A stretch of 64,000 nucleotides of DNA from Anabaena azotica FACHB-119 (GTDB lineage Bacteria > Cyanobacteriota > Cyanobacteriia > Cyanobacteriales > Nostocaceae). This document shows, piece by piece, positions 53,540-62,053 of this stretch. The DNA lies in the NCBI RefSeq assembly GCF_014697625.1, contig NZ_JACJSG010000018.1, forward strand, positions 1-64,000, given 5' to 3'. The notes beneath the pieces are model-generated. The model did no database searches, was not told where the DNA came from, and was given only the letters and a program-made list of their open reading frames with translations. The translations under genes and the position numbers were made by a program. Numbering within the stretch: the first letter of the stretch is position 1; each line of letters begins with the position of its first letter.

Positions 53540-54316
53540 ATGATGAATAATGCAGATAAAAGAATCCCCGAAGAGATAGCCCCAGAGGTGCTAGAATTAG
53601 CCTCACGCTACTACGCCCAGCAAAGTCAAAGTTATTCACCTGATGAATTGATCACAGCCGGAAAAGAAGTTAATATTCCTGCTGAGTTGATTCAACAAGC
53701 CATTCAAGAAGTCCAAGCAAAACATCAGCAACAAGTTGAGAAACAACAGCAATTAGCCCATCTACGCCAAAGACTACTCATCTTTGGTGCGGGCATAGTT
53801 GCCGCATTAACAGTCTGGACTGCTTGGACTTATAATTCTCTACAGAATAGTAGTACCAGAGTAGCAGCCGCCTGGGCGCAAGTAGAAAATCAACTCCAGC
53901 GCCGTGCTGACTTGATACCTAACTTAGTCAATGTGACACAAGCTTATGCCAAACAGGAAAAAGAGCTAATCTCTTTGTTGGTACAATCACGACAGGCTTA
54001 TGTACAAGCAGCGACACCAGAACAAAAAGCTGGTGCGATCGCACAAATTAATCAAGCAATTGGCAGTTTTCAAAACTATGCTGCTGCTAATAATCAATTA
54101 CGTTCCAGTCAATTATTTATCAATCTGCAATATGAATTAGCAGGTACTGAAAATCGCATAGCTGTAGAACGGATGCGTTACAACCAAGCAGTACAAGCAT
54201 ATAATCGAGAAATTCAAAGCTTCCCTAACTCACTTGTAGCTAATACTTTCGGGTTTGAGAAGCAGAAATTTTTCCAAGCTAATAATACCCAAGTTCCTAA
54301 AGTCTTGCCGTATTGA
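53540..54316 (+). CDS. LemA-family protein
   Basis: 258 residues. A cytoplasmic N-terminal part (1-75, EEIAPEVLELASRYYAQQSQ and a Gln-rich coil) is followed by one membrane helix (LLIFGAGIVAALTVWTAW) and the LemA helical domain (AAWAQVENQLQRRADLIPNL, LINLQ-like FINLQYELAGTENRIAVER, YNREIQSFPNSLVA). The N-terminal extension is longer than in typical LemA. Only 6 bp separate it from the TPM gene, so the two form an operon and likely one membrane complex. Confidence 0.88.
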   Translation: MMNNADKRIPEEIAPEVLELASRYYAQQSQSYSPDELITAGKEVNIPAELIQQAIQEVQAKHQQQVEKQQQLAHLRQRLLIFGAGIVAALTVWTAWTYNSLQNSSTRVAAAWAQVENQLQRRADLIPNLVNVTQAYAKQEKELISLLVQSRQAYVQAATPEQKAGAIAQINQAIGSFQNYAAANNQLRSSQLFINLQYELAGTENRIAVERMRYNQAVQAYNREIQSFPNSLVANTFGFEKQKFFQANNTQVPKVLPY

Positions 54317-54906
54317 CACTCTCTCAGTTTAAAAATTCCCATTGTCTACAGGGCGCAAGACCTTATCTTAATTAAAAATCTTGTAACTCCTTGATCAGAA
54401 TATGGTGTGTAATGGGCTGAAAAGCTAATTATTTCACATCTTGCACCTTCTCAATAAGCAGGTGCCGATGCACTGCCCACCCTACGAAATAATAAGGGTT
54501 TCGGGCTTCGATTTTCGCAATAAGGTAATGGTGCAAGATATAATATCAAGTTCGGCTAATTACTTATAATATGGTTGTTTTGGTCGGTAATGGGTAATAG
54601 CTAATAGGTAATTGTTTTCTACCATTAGCAATTACCAATTACCAATTACCAACCCCGAAGATATGATAAGTGATTAAGCGGACATGATATAAGTTATAGC
54701 AGATTGCAACCGGATAAAATACAGATTCATCTGCGTACCCTGCGGGTTCGCGTTAGCGTTGCGTAGCAAAGGCTTCGCCAACATCTGCGTTCATCTGCGT
54801 TCAATTATTTTTTCTGTACCTCACTGACTTGAAAACCGCTATATTTCGTAGGGTGGGGAGTGCATCGCCATGTACTTATTGAGAAAGTGCAAGTTGAGAG
54901 ATAATT
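54317..54906. other. Repeat-filled spacer after lemA
   Basis: 590 bp without a gene. It holds GGTGCCGATGCACTGCCCAC (54463-54482, also near 39353), the 148-bp inverted-repeat element at 54543-54690, a palindromic CTGCGGGTTCGCGTTAGCG repeat (54739-54757) and ATCTGCGT units (54782-54802). Confidence 0.65.
54543..54690 (-). repeat. 148-bp inverted-repeat element, inverted copy
   Basis: ATATCAAGTTCGGCTAATTA...GCGGACATGATAT is the reverse complement of 1302-1449 with very few differences and the same length, so the two copies spread recently. Confidence 0.8.
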
Positions 54907-55887
54907 TTATTTCGTCTGGAAAATATTTTGCACCATTTTTTTATCAGAACTAGCAGCAGCTTGATCTAACTCAGCGACTTCTCCCGCATCTAATAGCCAA
55001 CCCAAAGCGCCGATATTCTCCTGCGCCTGTTGCACAGATTTTGCACCGGGGATGGGAATGGTTCCTTTGGCAATACACCAGTTCAGCGCTACTTGCGACA
55101 TGGTTTTATTTCGGGATGCTGCCACTTCTCGTAAACATTGTAGGAGCGATCGCACCCCAGGCAACAACTGTCTGAACAACAAACCCCTCACCCCAGGCGG
55201 AAAAGGCCCTTTCTCTGAATATTTGCCAGTCAATATCCCCAAAGCTAAAGGGCTGTAAGCAATTAGTTGTATACCCAATTCATCACAAACCTGTTTCAAT
55301 CCCAACTCAGTCACGGGATATGTAGATAATAATGAATACTGTACTTGCAACGTCTTAATCGGTACGCCTCGCTCAGAAAACTTTTGATGCACCCTTTGCA
55401 GTCTTTTAGTACCGTAATTAGACAACCCTACACCCTTAACTAAACCTTGTTCATACAAGTCAGCTAAACCATCCAATAACCCTTCTTCTTGCCAAGGTGC
55501 ATAATTGGCAGTTGACCAGTGCATTTGTACTAAATCAACATTTCTTCCCAAGCGTTGAGCAGAAGACTTACAAGCATTTATCATAGACTGACTTGTCCAT
55601 CGCCAAGGGTAAGCAGCCAGCTTAGTGGCAATGCAAATCTTTTCTTGGTTGACACCTTGATACTCTTGAGAAAATCTCCCCAGCAGCGACTCACTGCGCC
55701 CGTTCAATCTTCCTGTGCCGTAAGAGTCACCCGTATCAAACAAGGTAACACCGTTGCTCACACAGAGGTTAAAGACGGCTTGTAATTGCCCGTCCATGCT
55801 TTCGTTATATCCCCAAAGCAGTTGGTTTCCCCATGCCCAAGTTCCACAACCCATCTTGGGGAGTGATAATTCTTGGTTAGTTTGCAT
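54907..55887 (-). CDS. Aldo/keto reductase
   Basis: 326 residues, full-length AKR barrel. The catalytic tetrad is visible: D and Y in TLFDTGDSYGTGR, K in ICIATKLAAYPWR, H in VDLVQMHWSTANY. The NADPH-binding end is IPIPGAKSVQQAQENIGAL. Reduces carbonyls with NADPH; substrate unknown. The N-terminal Met-Gln-Thr start follows a TATCAGT array. Confidence 0.9.
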   Translation of the reverse strand: MQTNQELSLPKMGCGTWAWGNQLLWGYNESMDGQLQAVFNLCVSNGVTLFDTGDSYGTGRLNGRSESLLGRFSQEYQGVNQEKICIATKLAAYPWRWTSQSMINACKSSAQRLGRNVDLVQMHWSTANYAPWQEEGLLDGLADLYEQGLVKGVGLSNYGTKRLQRVHQKFSERGVPIKTLQVQYSLLSTYPVTELGLKQVCDELGIQLIAYSPLALGILTGKYSEKGPFPPGVRGLLFRQLLPGVRSLLQCLREVAASRNKTMSQVALNWCIAKGTIPIPGAKSVQQAQENIGALGWLLDAGEVAELDQAAASSDKKMVQNIFQTK

Positions 55888-55910
55888 TGTTACCCTCTAA
55901 TGTCTTTTTC

Positions 55911-55973
55911 AGTGATCAGTTATCAGTTATCAGTTATCAGTTATCAGTTATCAATTGACTAATGACTAATGAC
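55911..55973. repeat. Heptad array (TATCAGT) and GACTAAT units
   Basis: Six or so TATCAGT units (55911-55953) followed by TTGACTAATGACTAATGACT, ending at the stop codon of the solute-binding protein gene. Confidence 0.85.
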
Positions 55974-57122
55974 TTACGCCTTCATTTTGGCAAAAAACGA
56001 TTCATATTGTTTTGTGGCTTCTGGCGGTAAGGGAAGTAAAAATTCACCTTTGGCGAATACTTCTTGACTATTGAGTAATAAACTACTAAATGATTCTTGG
56101 ATGTCAGAAGCTTGAATATCAGTAGTAATTGGTGAATTAGCTTTGGTGAACAAAGAAATTTCCTTGGCACTTTTCGGCTGTAGACAAAAATCAATCCATT
56201 GTGATGATAGGGCATCCTTTGCAGTTTCTTTAGGGCTTACCCACAAGTCTGCCCAGATAGCTGTCCCTGAACGGGGGATAGCTACCCTCAGTTGGGGATA
56301 ACGTGCCAAGACTGATATTACATCACTTGACCAACCAACAGCTAGCCAAGTATCGCCAATAATTAGGGGTTCTAGGTAAGTGTTGGAACTGTAGAGTTTT
56401 ACTTGTTGGTTTAATGTTTGCAGTTCTTTTTCTAACTCTGGGACTGTGGCTAGGTTTTCTGTGTTGTATGATCTTCCTAGTTTCTTTAAGACTAAACCAA
56501 TTACTTCTCTTGGTTGGTCTAGTAAAGAAATACGCGATCGCACTTCACTACGCCACAAATCACTCCAATCTTGCGGTGTCCATCCCAACTCCTTAAACTT
56601 ATCGCGATTATAGATAATTACTGTCGTACCCCAACGATAAGGTGCAGCCCAAATTTTCCCCTGTGGATCTGGGATACCTTGTTCGTTACGCTTCACTAAG
56701 TTCTGCCATCTAGAATCTAAACTAGACCACTGTTGTAACTGTGCTACTTCTAATGGTTTAATCAGTTTCCTTTGAATTGCCGTTGTTAACCAATAATCTC
56801 CCAATGTGATCAAGTCAGCCACAGCCACAGTTTGTGAATTTCTCAACGGAATAAAGCGAGTCCATACTGGCTCATCTGTGGCTTTTGGGTTTTCCTGCCA
56901 ACTTAACAATCGTTTATATAACTCTTCTATGCGTCCGACTGGCGCAAACTTTAATTCTACCTTTTCTTTGAGACTGCGGTTAAATCGATTAACTACCTGA
57001 CTAGGAATAGAGCCTTTCAATAATTGCACGTTAAGTTTTGGCTGATTATTACCAGCACAGCCTACAAGTAGCTGTGATAACGTCATACCACCCAGACTTA
57101 ACAAAAAAGACCGACGATTCAT
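55974..57122 (-). CDS. Extracellular solute-binding lipoprotein (PotD-like)
   Basis: 382 residues from MNRRSFLLSLGGMTLSQLLV; an ATG six codons earlier (57140) is also possible. RRSFLLS resembles a Tat signal and is followed by the lipobox LLVGC, giving a lipid-anchored protein. The mature part is a type II periplasmic-binding fold: KIWAAPYRWGTTVIIYNRDK, FKELGWTPQDWSDLW and GWSSDVISVLARYP, as in polyamine-binding proteins. No permease or ATPase genes are adjacent, so the ligand is unassigned. Confidence 0.82.
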   Translation of the reverse strand: MNRRSFLLSLGGMTLSQLLVGCAGNNQPKLNVQLLKGSIPSQVVNRFNRSLKEKVELKFAPVGRIEELYKRLLSWQENPKATDEPVWTRFIPLRNSQTVAVADLITLGDYWLTTAIQRKLIKPLEVAQLQQWSSLDSRWQNLVKRNEQGIPDPQGKIWAAPYRWGTTVIIYNRDKFKELGWTPQDWSDLWRSEVRSRISLLDQPREVIGLVLKKLGRSYNTENLATVPELEKELQTLNQQVKLYSSNTYLEPLIIGDTWLAVGWSSDVISVLARYPQLRVAIPRSGTAIWADLWVSPKETAKDALSSQWIDFCLQPKSAKEISLFTKANSPITTDIQASDIQESFSSLLLNSQEVFAKGEFLLPLPPEATKQYESFFAKMKA

Positions 57123-57748
57123 TGCTTTAAGTTTATACATAATAGATTAAAAGAATATAGTAAACAATAAACTGGTGAAAATGGCTTTATTTTGACAAAT
57201 TATAGTGATACACAGCCAAAGGTATGTTTTTTATAAGATTACTTGTATTAACTACAGTTAGTTAGCATAGACGCATAGTTACTTATTGTCTGTCCTGATT
57301 TTTCATTCCTTGAATATCCAGCCATTACTCATCTTTCAAGCTGTTTATAAAAATCCAATTACTAGCAAACTGAACATTGTTATGGTTTCCTCATAGCTCA
57401 ACTTTCTCATCAATAACATTAAGTATTCATTAATACAGTTTCAGTAATGTAAATCATAATTTTTTAGTATATATGATGATTTATTTAAGCTTTTGAGATT
57501 GAGCTTGTTATATTAGATAGGTGTGAACCCTTACACAGAAAGGCTTTTCAGACAAAACATATATTTGGTTAATGTTTTTTAGTTAAAAAATGAGCAATCA
57601 CTATATTAATTGTTGAAATTTGTTAACAAATGACTAACTATATTTCATTTTCCAAAGGAAGATTTGAAACATTAAATAATTCATAAGTATATTTAACATT
57701 GCGAGTAAATTGAATAACATAGAGAAAATGTGCGGACGAGGGTATTAA
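57123..57748. other. AT-rich spacer between divergent genes
   Basis: 626 bp, strongly AT-rich, without tandem repeats or a believable gene. Probably regulatory for the genes on both sides; no site is recognised. Confidence 0.4.
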
Positions 57749-58123
57749 ATGGAGCCATTACAACAACAGATCCTGACTTTGAGTCATAAGCTGGATGCCC
57801 TCTACCAGGTGATTGAGCAGCTTGACTTAAAAGTCGCTCAAGCTTTTTCGGAATGTTCTTTAGCCAGAACAGAAGCAAAAGATAATTATCTGGAAAATAG
57901 CCAAACTGGTCATTACCAGTTTAAAGGACATATCGGTTTTAATCAGGAACTAGAACATAAGGATGTACTGACAGACGGCCTTTACCTAGACATGAGCCGT
58001 CAAAATGGAGAAAAAGTATTATCACCAGAAATTCAAATACAACGACTAACGGCACAATTAACCGCAGCCTACAATCGTATCGCTGCTTTAGAAGAACAAT
58101 TACTCAGAGAAAGAATTCACTAG
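57749..58123 (+). CDS. Hypothetical coiled-coil protein
   Basis: 124 residues. MEPLQQQILTLSHKLDALYQ and VIEQLDLKVAQAF form a heptad-like N-terminal coil; RLTAQLTAAYNRIAALEEQL is a second coil at the C-terminus. Between them is a polar loop (TGHYQFKGHIGFNQ). Soluble. Family not recognised; the two coils suggest a small structural or adaptor protein. Confidence 0.65.
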   Translation: MEPLQQQILTLSHKLDALYQVIEQLDLKVAQAFSECSLARTEAKDNYLENSQTGHYQFKGHIGFNQELEHKDVLTDGLYLDMSRQNGEKVLSPEIQIQRLTAQLTAAYNRIAALEEQLLRERIH

Positions 58124-58190
58124 TTAATTAAACTAAAGTCAAACTTACCCAGTTTTCCCGGAGTCTGTCTGAGTCCGGTATTTTAGGTTT

Positions 58191-58338
58191 TTGACAGTTG
58201 ACAGTTGACAGTTGACAGAGGGGACAGTCTTTCCTCTTTCCCCCTTCCCCTTTCCCCTTTCCCCCTCATCTTTATGGCATAAGTTAGCAATTACGATATA
58301 CTTTCCCCTTTCCCCCTTACCCTTTCCCCTTTCCCCCT
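58191..58338. repeat. Heptads and CCCCTTTCC tracts
   Basis: TTGACAG units at 58191-58218, then pyrimidine-rich TTTCCCCCTTCCCC-type repeats (58229-58265 and 58301-58338). The tract runs into the 3' end of the CobT-like gene and supplies its last residues (about ETRGGKGKG). Confidence 0.85.
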
Positions 58339-59582
58339 CTTGTTTCCTCACTCCCCAGTTCTAACCGTTGAATTTGGCTTTCAATGGCTTGTAACAGTTG
58401 ATGTTGTTGCCAATTCTTGTATAGGTTAGCGGCTATGCAGGCTGCACCAGCTCCTACGCCTTCCTTGACAAAGCCTTGCTCATATGCTTGGAGTTGGGTG
58501 TAACGGGAATCAGCAAAACTTAACTGAGTGGCTAAGAGTGGAGGGGTTTTCATTTGCGGATATTGGCTATTTTTACCTATATTCAGAGCTAATTCGACAG
58601 TGCTGCCTGTGGGGTCTTCTGCTACCCACCGGGTTGTGCCTACAACCACTGCTGTAGGTTGCCAAGCTAAATTGTAGGCTTGGGCGATCGCACTGGTCAA
58701 AGCATAAACAGCCAACATTTGCGTACCCCCAGCCAACATCACACCACAACTGCGACTAGCTGCGATCGCCATCCCTGCCACAACCACCTGCATGGGATCA
58801 CCAACGGCGGCGACTAGTTTTAGTGGGTCTGGGGTCTGGGGATTGGGGGGAGATGAGGGGGAAAGGGGAAAGGGGAAGGGGGAAAGGGGAAAGGGGGAAG
58901 ACTGTCCCCTCTGCCCCTCTGCCCCCCTGCCCCTCTGCCCCTCTGCCCCCTGCCTCCTCATCCTCTCCAACCCCTGCTGCACGACTTGCCATTTTTGCTC
59001 ATGGTTACAGACTGGGTGACTGCTGTTGACTTTGCCTGCTGCGTCAATGCCTAAGCCAGTTAAAATTGCTTGAGCAGTTGTAGTCCCACCCACAACGCAT
59101 TCGCTGAGAATTACATATCCCTGGGGAACTTTAGCAGCCAAGCGATCGCCCCAAAGCAAACCTTGCTCAAATAGATGGTGTACAGTTGTTATTTCCATTG
59201 CCGCGCCTGTACTCAAACATCTAGCAGGACAACCACCTAAATCAATTATTGGTATAGCCGGGGAATGAGGTAAACCCGCATTAAATACATCAACCGGAAT
59301 GTTGAGTTCCTCCACAACCGCGCGGGATATAACAACAGGAGATGCACCTGCTGTCAGTGGTGGTAGGGGATACTTGGGTTGATGTGCTGCACCGTAGTAT
59401 AAAAACTCAGCATCAGCGCAGGCAGTATATTTCCGATCCTCCGGAGTGCGACCAGCCGCCGAAATGCCGGGAATCAGACCAGTTTCCGTAAAACCGAGGA
59501 TACAGGTAAATAAGGGTAGGCGATCGCTATATCGTCGCAACCAAGCTTCACCCTGTTCGATTTGAGTATAAATGCTTATCAT
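58317..59582 (-). CDS. CobT-related nicotinate-nucleotide phosphoribosyltransferase family protein
   Basis: 421 residues. The N-terminal FTCILGFTETGLIPGISAAG, the GHP-like AGLPHSPAIPIIDLGGCPAR, VILSECVVGGTTTAQAIL and MLAGGTQMLAVYAL fit the cyanobacterial/archaeal CobT-like family (TIGR00303 type), thought to activate the lower-ligand base in cobamide synthesis. Two parts are repeat-derived: residues of about 206-253 (QGAEGQRGRGAEGQRG, PFPLSPFPFPLSPSSPP) and the last ten. The frame is kept through both, and motifs before and after the insert are intact. Confidence 0.82.
   Translation of the reverse strand: MISIYTQIEQGEAWLRRYSDRLPLFTCILGFTETGLIPGISAAGRTPEDRKYTACADAEFLYYGAAHQPKYPLPPLTAGASPVVISRAVVEELNIPVDVFNAGLPHSPAIPIIDLGGCPARCLSTGAAMEITTVHHLFEQGLLWGDRLAAKVPQGYVILSECVVGGTTTAQAILTGLGIDAAGKVNSSHPVCNHEQKWQVVQQGLERMRRQGAEGQRGRGAEGQRGQSSPFPLSPFPFPLSPSSPPNPQTPDPLKLVAAVGDPMQVVVAGMAIAASRSCGVMLAGGTQMLAVYALTSAIAQAYNLAWQPTAVVVGTTRWVAEDPTGSTVELALNIGKNSQYPQMKTPPLLATQLSFADSRYTQLQAYEQGFVKEGVGAGAACIAANLYKNWQQHQLLQAIESQIQRLELGSEETRGGKGKG
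58826..58965. repeat. Repeat array inserted inside the CobT-like gene
   Basis: GGGGTCTGGGGATTGGGG, then GGGGAAAGGGGAAGGGGG-type and CTGCCCCTCTGCCCC-type units. In frame on the minus strand it codes for about 48 low-complexity residues between LERMR and KLVAAVGDP, which are contiguous parts of the family's fold. Confidence 0.8.
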
Positions 59583-59815
59583 TAGTCATTAGTCATTAGT
59601 CAACAGTCAACAGTCAACGGTACTCAACCTTAAACAGTAGACTATCGACTATTGACCAATCTTTAACGTAACGCGAAAGTCCCTACATAGGCGCGAAGCA
59701 AGGTAGGGATGAATAGCGGGCTATGACGATTGCATACCTGAGTGAAATCAACCGTGAGGTTGATAAGGGAACGGTATGTATGTTCGCGTAGCGGCACGTA
59801 GTGCGGAGTAGCCAA

Positions 59816-60223
59816 TCATTCTTCTGGGTTTTCTTGAGATTGTATATATTGTTGAATTTTTTCAATAGGTGCGCCACCAGTAGAAGCAACATAATATGAA
59901 CTAGACCAAAATAGGGGTTTTCGATAAAAAGTAGATAAATGCTCTGAAAATTCTTTTTGGATAATTCTACTAGACGCTGATTTCAGGCTACCTACAAGAA
60001 CAGATAAATTGTTGTCTGGGTGAAAATCAATTAGTAAATGAACATGGTCTACTTCTCCTGAAAATTCAATTAGTCTGCACCTAGTTTTGATGCAAACGTT
60101 AGCAAATATTTCTTGTAACCGTTCCAGAATTGGAACGGTTATTGTTTTGCGCCTGTACTTGGTGACAAACACAAAATGCAGGTGAATGGAGAAAACAGAA
60201 TGAGAACTTTTTCTGACAACCAC
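59816..60223 (-). CDS. tnpA: IS200/IS605 TnpA, Y1 transposase
   Basis: 135 residues, full-length for the family. IHLHFVFVTKYRRKTI opens the fold, the HUH motif is HVH in GEVDHVHLLIDFHPDNN, and the nucleophilic Tyr is expected in the C-terminal helix (KIQQYIQSQ). SSSYYVASTGGAP is the conserved segment before it. It cuts and joins single-stranded DNA at the element's hairpins. No disruption seen, so it could still be active and act on related elements. Confidence 0.93.
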   Translation of the reverse strand: MVVRKSSHSVFSIHLHFVFVTKYRRKTITVPILERLQEIFANVCIKTRCRLIEFSGEVDHVHLLIDFHPDNNLSVLVGSLKSASSRIIQKEFSEHLSTFYRKPLFWSSSYYVASTGGAPIEKIQQYIQSQENPEE

Positions 60224-60287
60224 TTAACAACCCTATAGGTCAACCGTAATATCATAGAATAATTTATTTTAGGAGACAACTAGATCA

Positions 60288-61268
60288 GTGGCTACAAGGC
60301 GGATGACTTTCAGGTTATACCCAAATAAACAAATAGAGAAGTCTTTGAGGTATCACCGGAAGCTCCACAAAGACTTGTACAACTGTGCTATATACAATAG
60401 ATTCACTCAATATCAAAAATTCAATCATTCTGTTAGCTATTTCGAGCAACAAAACTCATTGCCTGCTTTCAAGGAGATTTGGACTGAGTACAAGCTAATA
60501 AATTCTCAAGCCTTACAAGCAACCTTAAAACGTGTTGATTTTGCCTTTGAACGCTGGTTTAAAGGATTAGGTAAGCGTCCTAGATACAAATCAATTCGTC
60601 ATTACTCAGGTTGGACTTATCCAGCTAAAAGCGGATATTCAGTAGAGTCCAATGGTGAAAATGGTTATATTACTTTAGCTAAAATTGGTAGTATTCAGAT
60701 GCGGGGCAAAGCTAAGTATTGGGTAACTCCAACCACTTGCACAATTGTTTACCGTAATGGTAAATGGTACGCATCTATTACCATTGATGTGCTAGACCAA
60801 GTTCTAAAACCAGATGTTTTACCAATTAATGCTGTTGGTTTTGGAATGCTTCGTAGTACCATCAAATATAAGGTTGAGCAAATTGGTGGTGTGTTTGTTG
60901 AAGTTCCGACCAAAAAAGTAAAGCCTAGCCAAACCTGCCCAAAATGCGGTCATCAACACAAAAAAACTCTTGATATTAGAGTTCATAATTGTGAGTCTTG
61001 TGGATACGTTCAAGACCGTGATATTGCTGCTGCTGAAGTTATGCTTTACTATGCTCAAGGTAATCTACCGGGGTTTGGAACGAACCTCGTTCGCGTTGGC
61101 GTAGCCTCACGTAGTGAAGCGTCTCGCAGAGAAGATGCTGATGTCACTAGCTCTACTTCACGTACTCGCTCATCTGCGGGAAGCATGAAGCAACTGGGGC
61201 AAATGAAGCGTCAAAAACTCAACTCTACTGGGGTGAATGTAGAAACTCACCCCTCAACGTTCGCGTAG
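60288..61268 (+). CDS. tnpB: TnpB with internal deletion in the RuvC domain
   Basis: 326 residues from a GTG, against about 400 for the family. The N-terminal part (MTFRLYPNKQIEKSLRYHRK, ALQATLKRVDFAFERWFKGL) and the C-terminal zinc finger (CPKCGH with CESCGY) and last RuvC motif (DRDIAAAEVML) are intact. Between them, NAVGF, which should lead into the RuvC-I Asp, jumps straight to GMLRSTIKYKVEQIGGVFVE. The RuvC-I Asp and RuvC-II Glu are therefore absent and it should not cut DNA. Residues about 269-283 (VRVGVASRSEASRRE) are a palindromic repeat inserted in frame. Confidence 0.85.
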   Translation: MATRRMTFRLYPNKQIEKSLRYHRKLHKDLYNCAIYNRFTQYQKFNHSVSYFEQQNSLPAFKEIWTEYKLINSQALQATLKRVDFAFERWFKGLGKRPRYKSIRHYSGWTYPAKSGYSVESNGENGYITLAKIGSIQMRGKAKYWVTPTTCTIVYRNGKWYASITIDVLDQVLKPDVLPINAVGFGMLRSTIKYKVEQIGGVFVEVPTKKVKPSQTCPKCGHQHKKTLDIRVHNCESCGYVQDRDIAAAEVMLYYAQGNLPGFGTNLVRVGVASRSEASRREDADVTSSTSRTRSSAGSMKQLGQMKRQKLNSTGVNVETHPSTFA

Positions 61269-61300
61269 CGTCACGAAGTGAAGTAGGGGTGAGTAGTTCA

Positions 61301-62041
61301 TTAATCCAATAGAACTTGTATCCAATGGGGAGGGCGGGGAATGGGATTGCCTAAGCGATCTAAAAGTAATAACGCCGCTATGTGTACAACAAACAGATAA
61401 ATAAAATTGTTGATCACAATTAATGCTACTGCCCCCAACTGAATCAAAAATACACTAGGACTATTTAACAATCCCAGTTGCAAGAAGACCCACTCGATTA
61501 ACTCTGTGACTTGGGTAATTAAATAAATCCATAGGTCTTCCCCCGACAACACAGACAGTAACCACAAGCGGAAAAAGACCCCCAAACTACCTAACAGCGT
61601 ACCCAAGGTAATAGAGACAATCCAAGGAGCGCGGCGATACCAAGCCGCACCTAGTAGCACGCCCATGAAGGCAAAAGGCATGACAAACAACAGGCTGCGT
61701 GCTGGCCCCATTAACACGGATAACAGTAAACCAGAGGTTACAGCCGCCATCCATGCAGCTCGTTTACCCCAACGTAGGTAAACTAGGGCGATAGGTACGG
61801 GGAAGAATATCCGCAACAATGGGCCGAGGGGAAAGTAGAAATTGATAAACCAAATCAGGCTGGATGTGCTTGCTAAGAAAGCTGTCTCTACCATCCTCAA
61901 GGGAGCATCAACTTTCATTTGGGGAGATAGCAAGTTGTGTTGCTTTGGCTCTGGTTGATCTGAATTTGGGTTATGTTCGGTCTGAGATTCAGGGGATGTA
62001 TCTTCCTCTGGCTCATCTGGCAGAGAATCTAATGTACTCAT
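61301..62041 (-). CDS. DUF2232-family membrane protein
   Basis: 246 residues. An acidic, Pro-rich cytoplasmic tail (1-45) precedes about six membrane segments, starting RMVETAFLASTSSLIWFINFYFPLG; PVPIALVYLRWGKRAAWMAA is the conserved DUF2232 (YybS-like) segment. Function unknown; the fold resembles small-molecule (ECF S-like) membrane components. The IS605-type element ends right at its stop codon. The Crp-type regulator gene lies 12 nt upstream on the same strand, so the two are likely co-transcribed. Confidence 0.82.
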   Translation of the reverse strand: MSTLDSLPDEPEEDTSPESQTEHNPNSDQPEPKQHNLLSPQMKVDAPLRMVETAFLASTSSLIWFINFYFPLGPLLRIFFPVPIALVYLRWGKRAAWMAAVTSGLLLSVLMGPARSLLFVMPFAFMGVLLGAAWYRRAPWIVSITLGTLLGSLGVFFRLWLLSVLSGEDLWIYLITQVTELIEWVFLQLGLLNSPSVFLIQLGAVALIVINNFIYLFVVHIAALLLLDRLGNPIPRPPHWIQVLLD

Positions 62042-62053
62042 CGGGAAAATTGA

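Larger units (their letters stand above)
59680..61294. mobile_element. IS605-type element with divergent tnpA and tnpB
   Basis: The left hairpin TCCCTAC/GTAGGGA (59680-59686 with 59703-59709) and right hairpin ACTCACCCCT/AGGGGTGAGT (61245-61254 with 61285-61294) frame a minus-strand tnpA and a plus-strand tnpB. The order, divergence and end hairpins are those of the IS200/IS605 family. The right end lies within about 7 nt of the stop codon of the DUF2232 gene. Limits are approximate because the cleavage sites were not resolved. Confidence 0.75.

Noticed and set aside
58792..59029. Plus- and minus-strand frames inside the CobT-like gene
   Set aside because: Shadows created by the repeat insertion, with no independent coding features.
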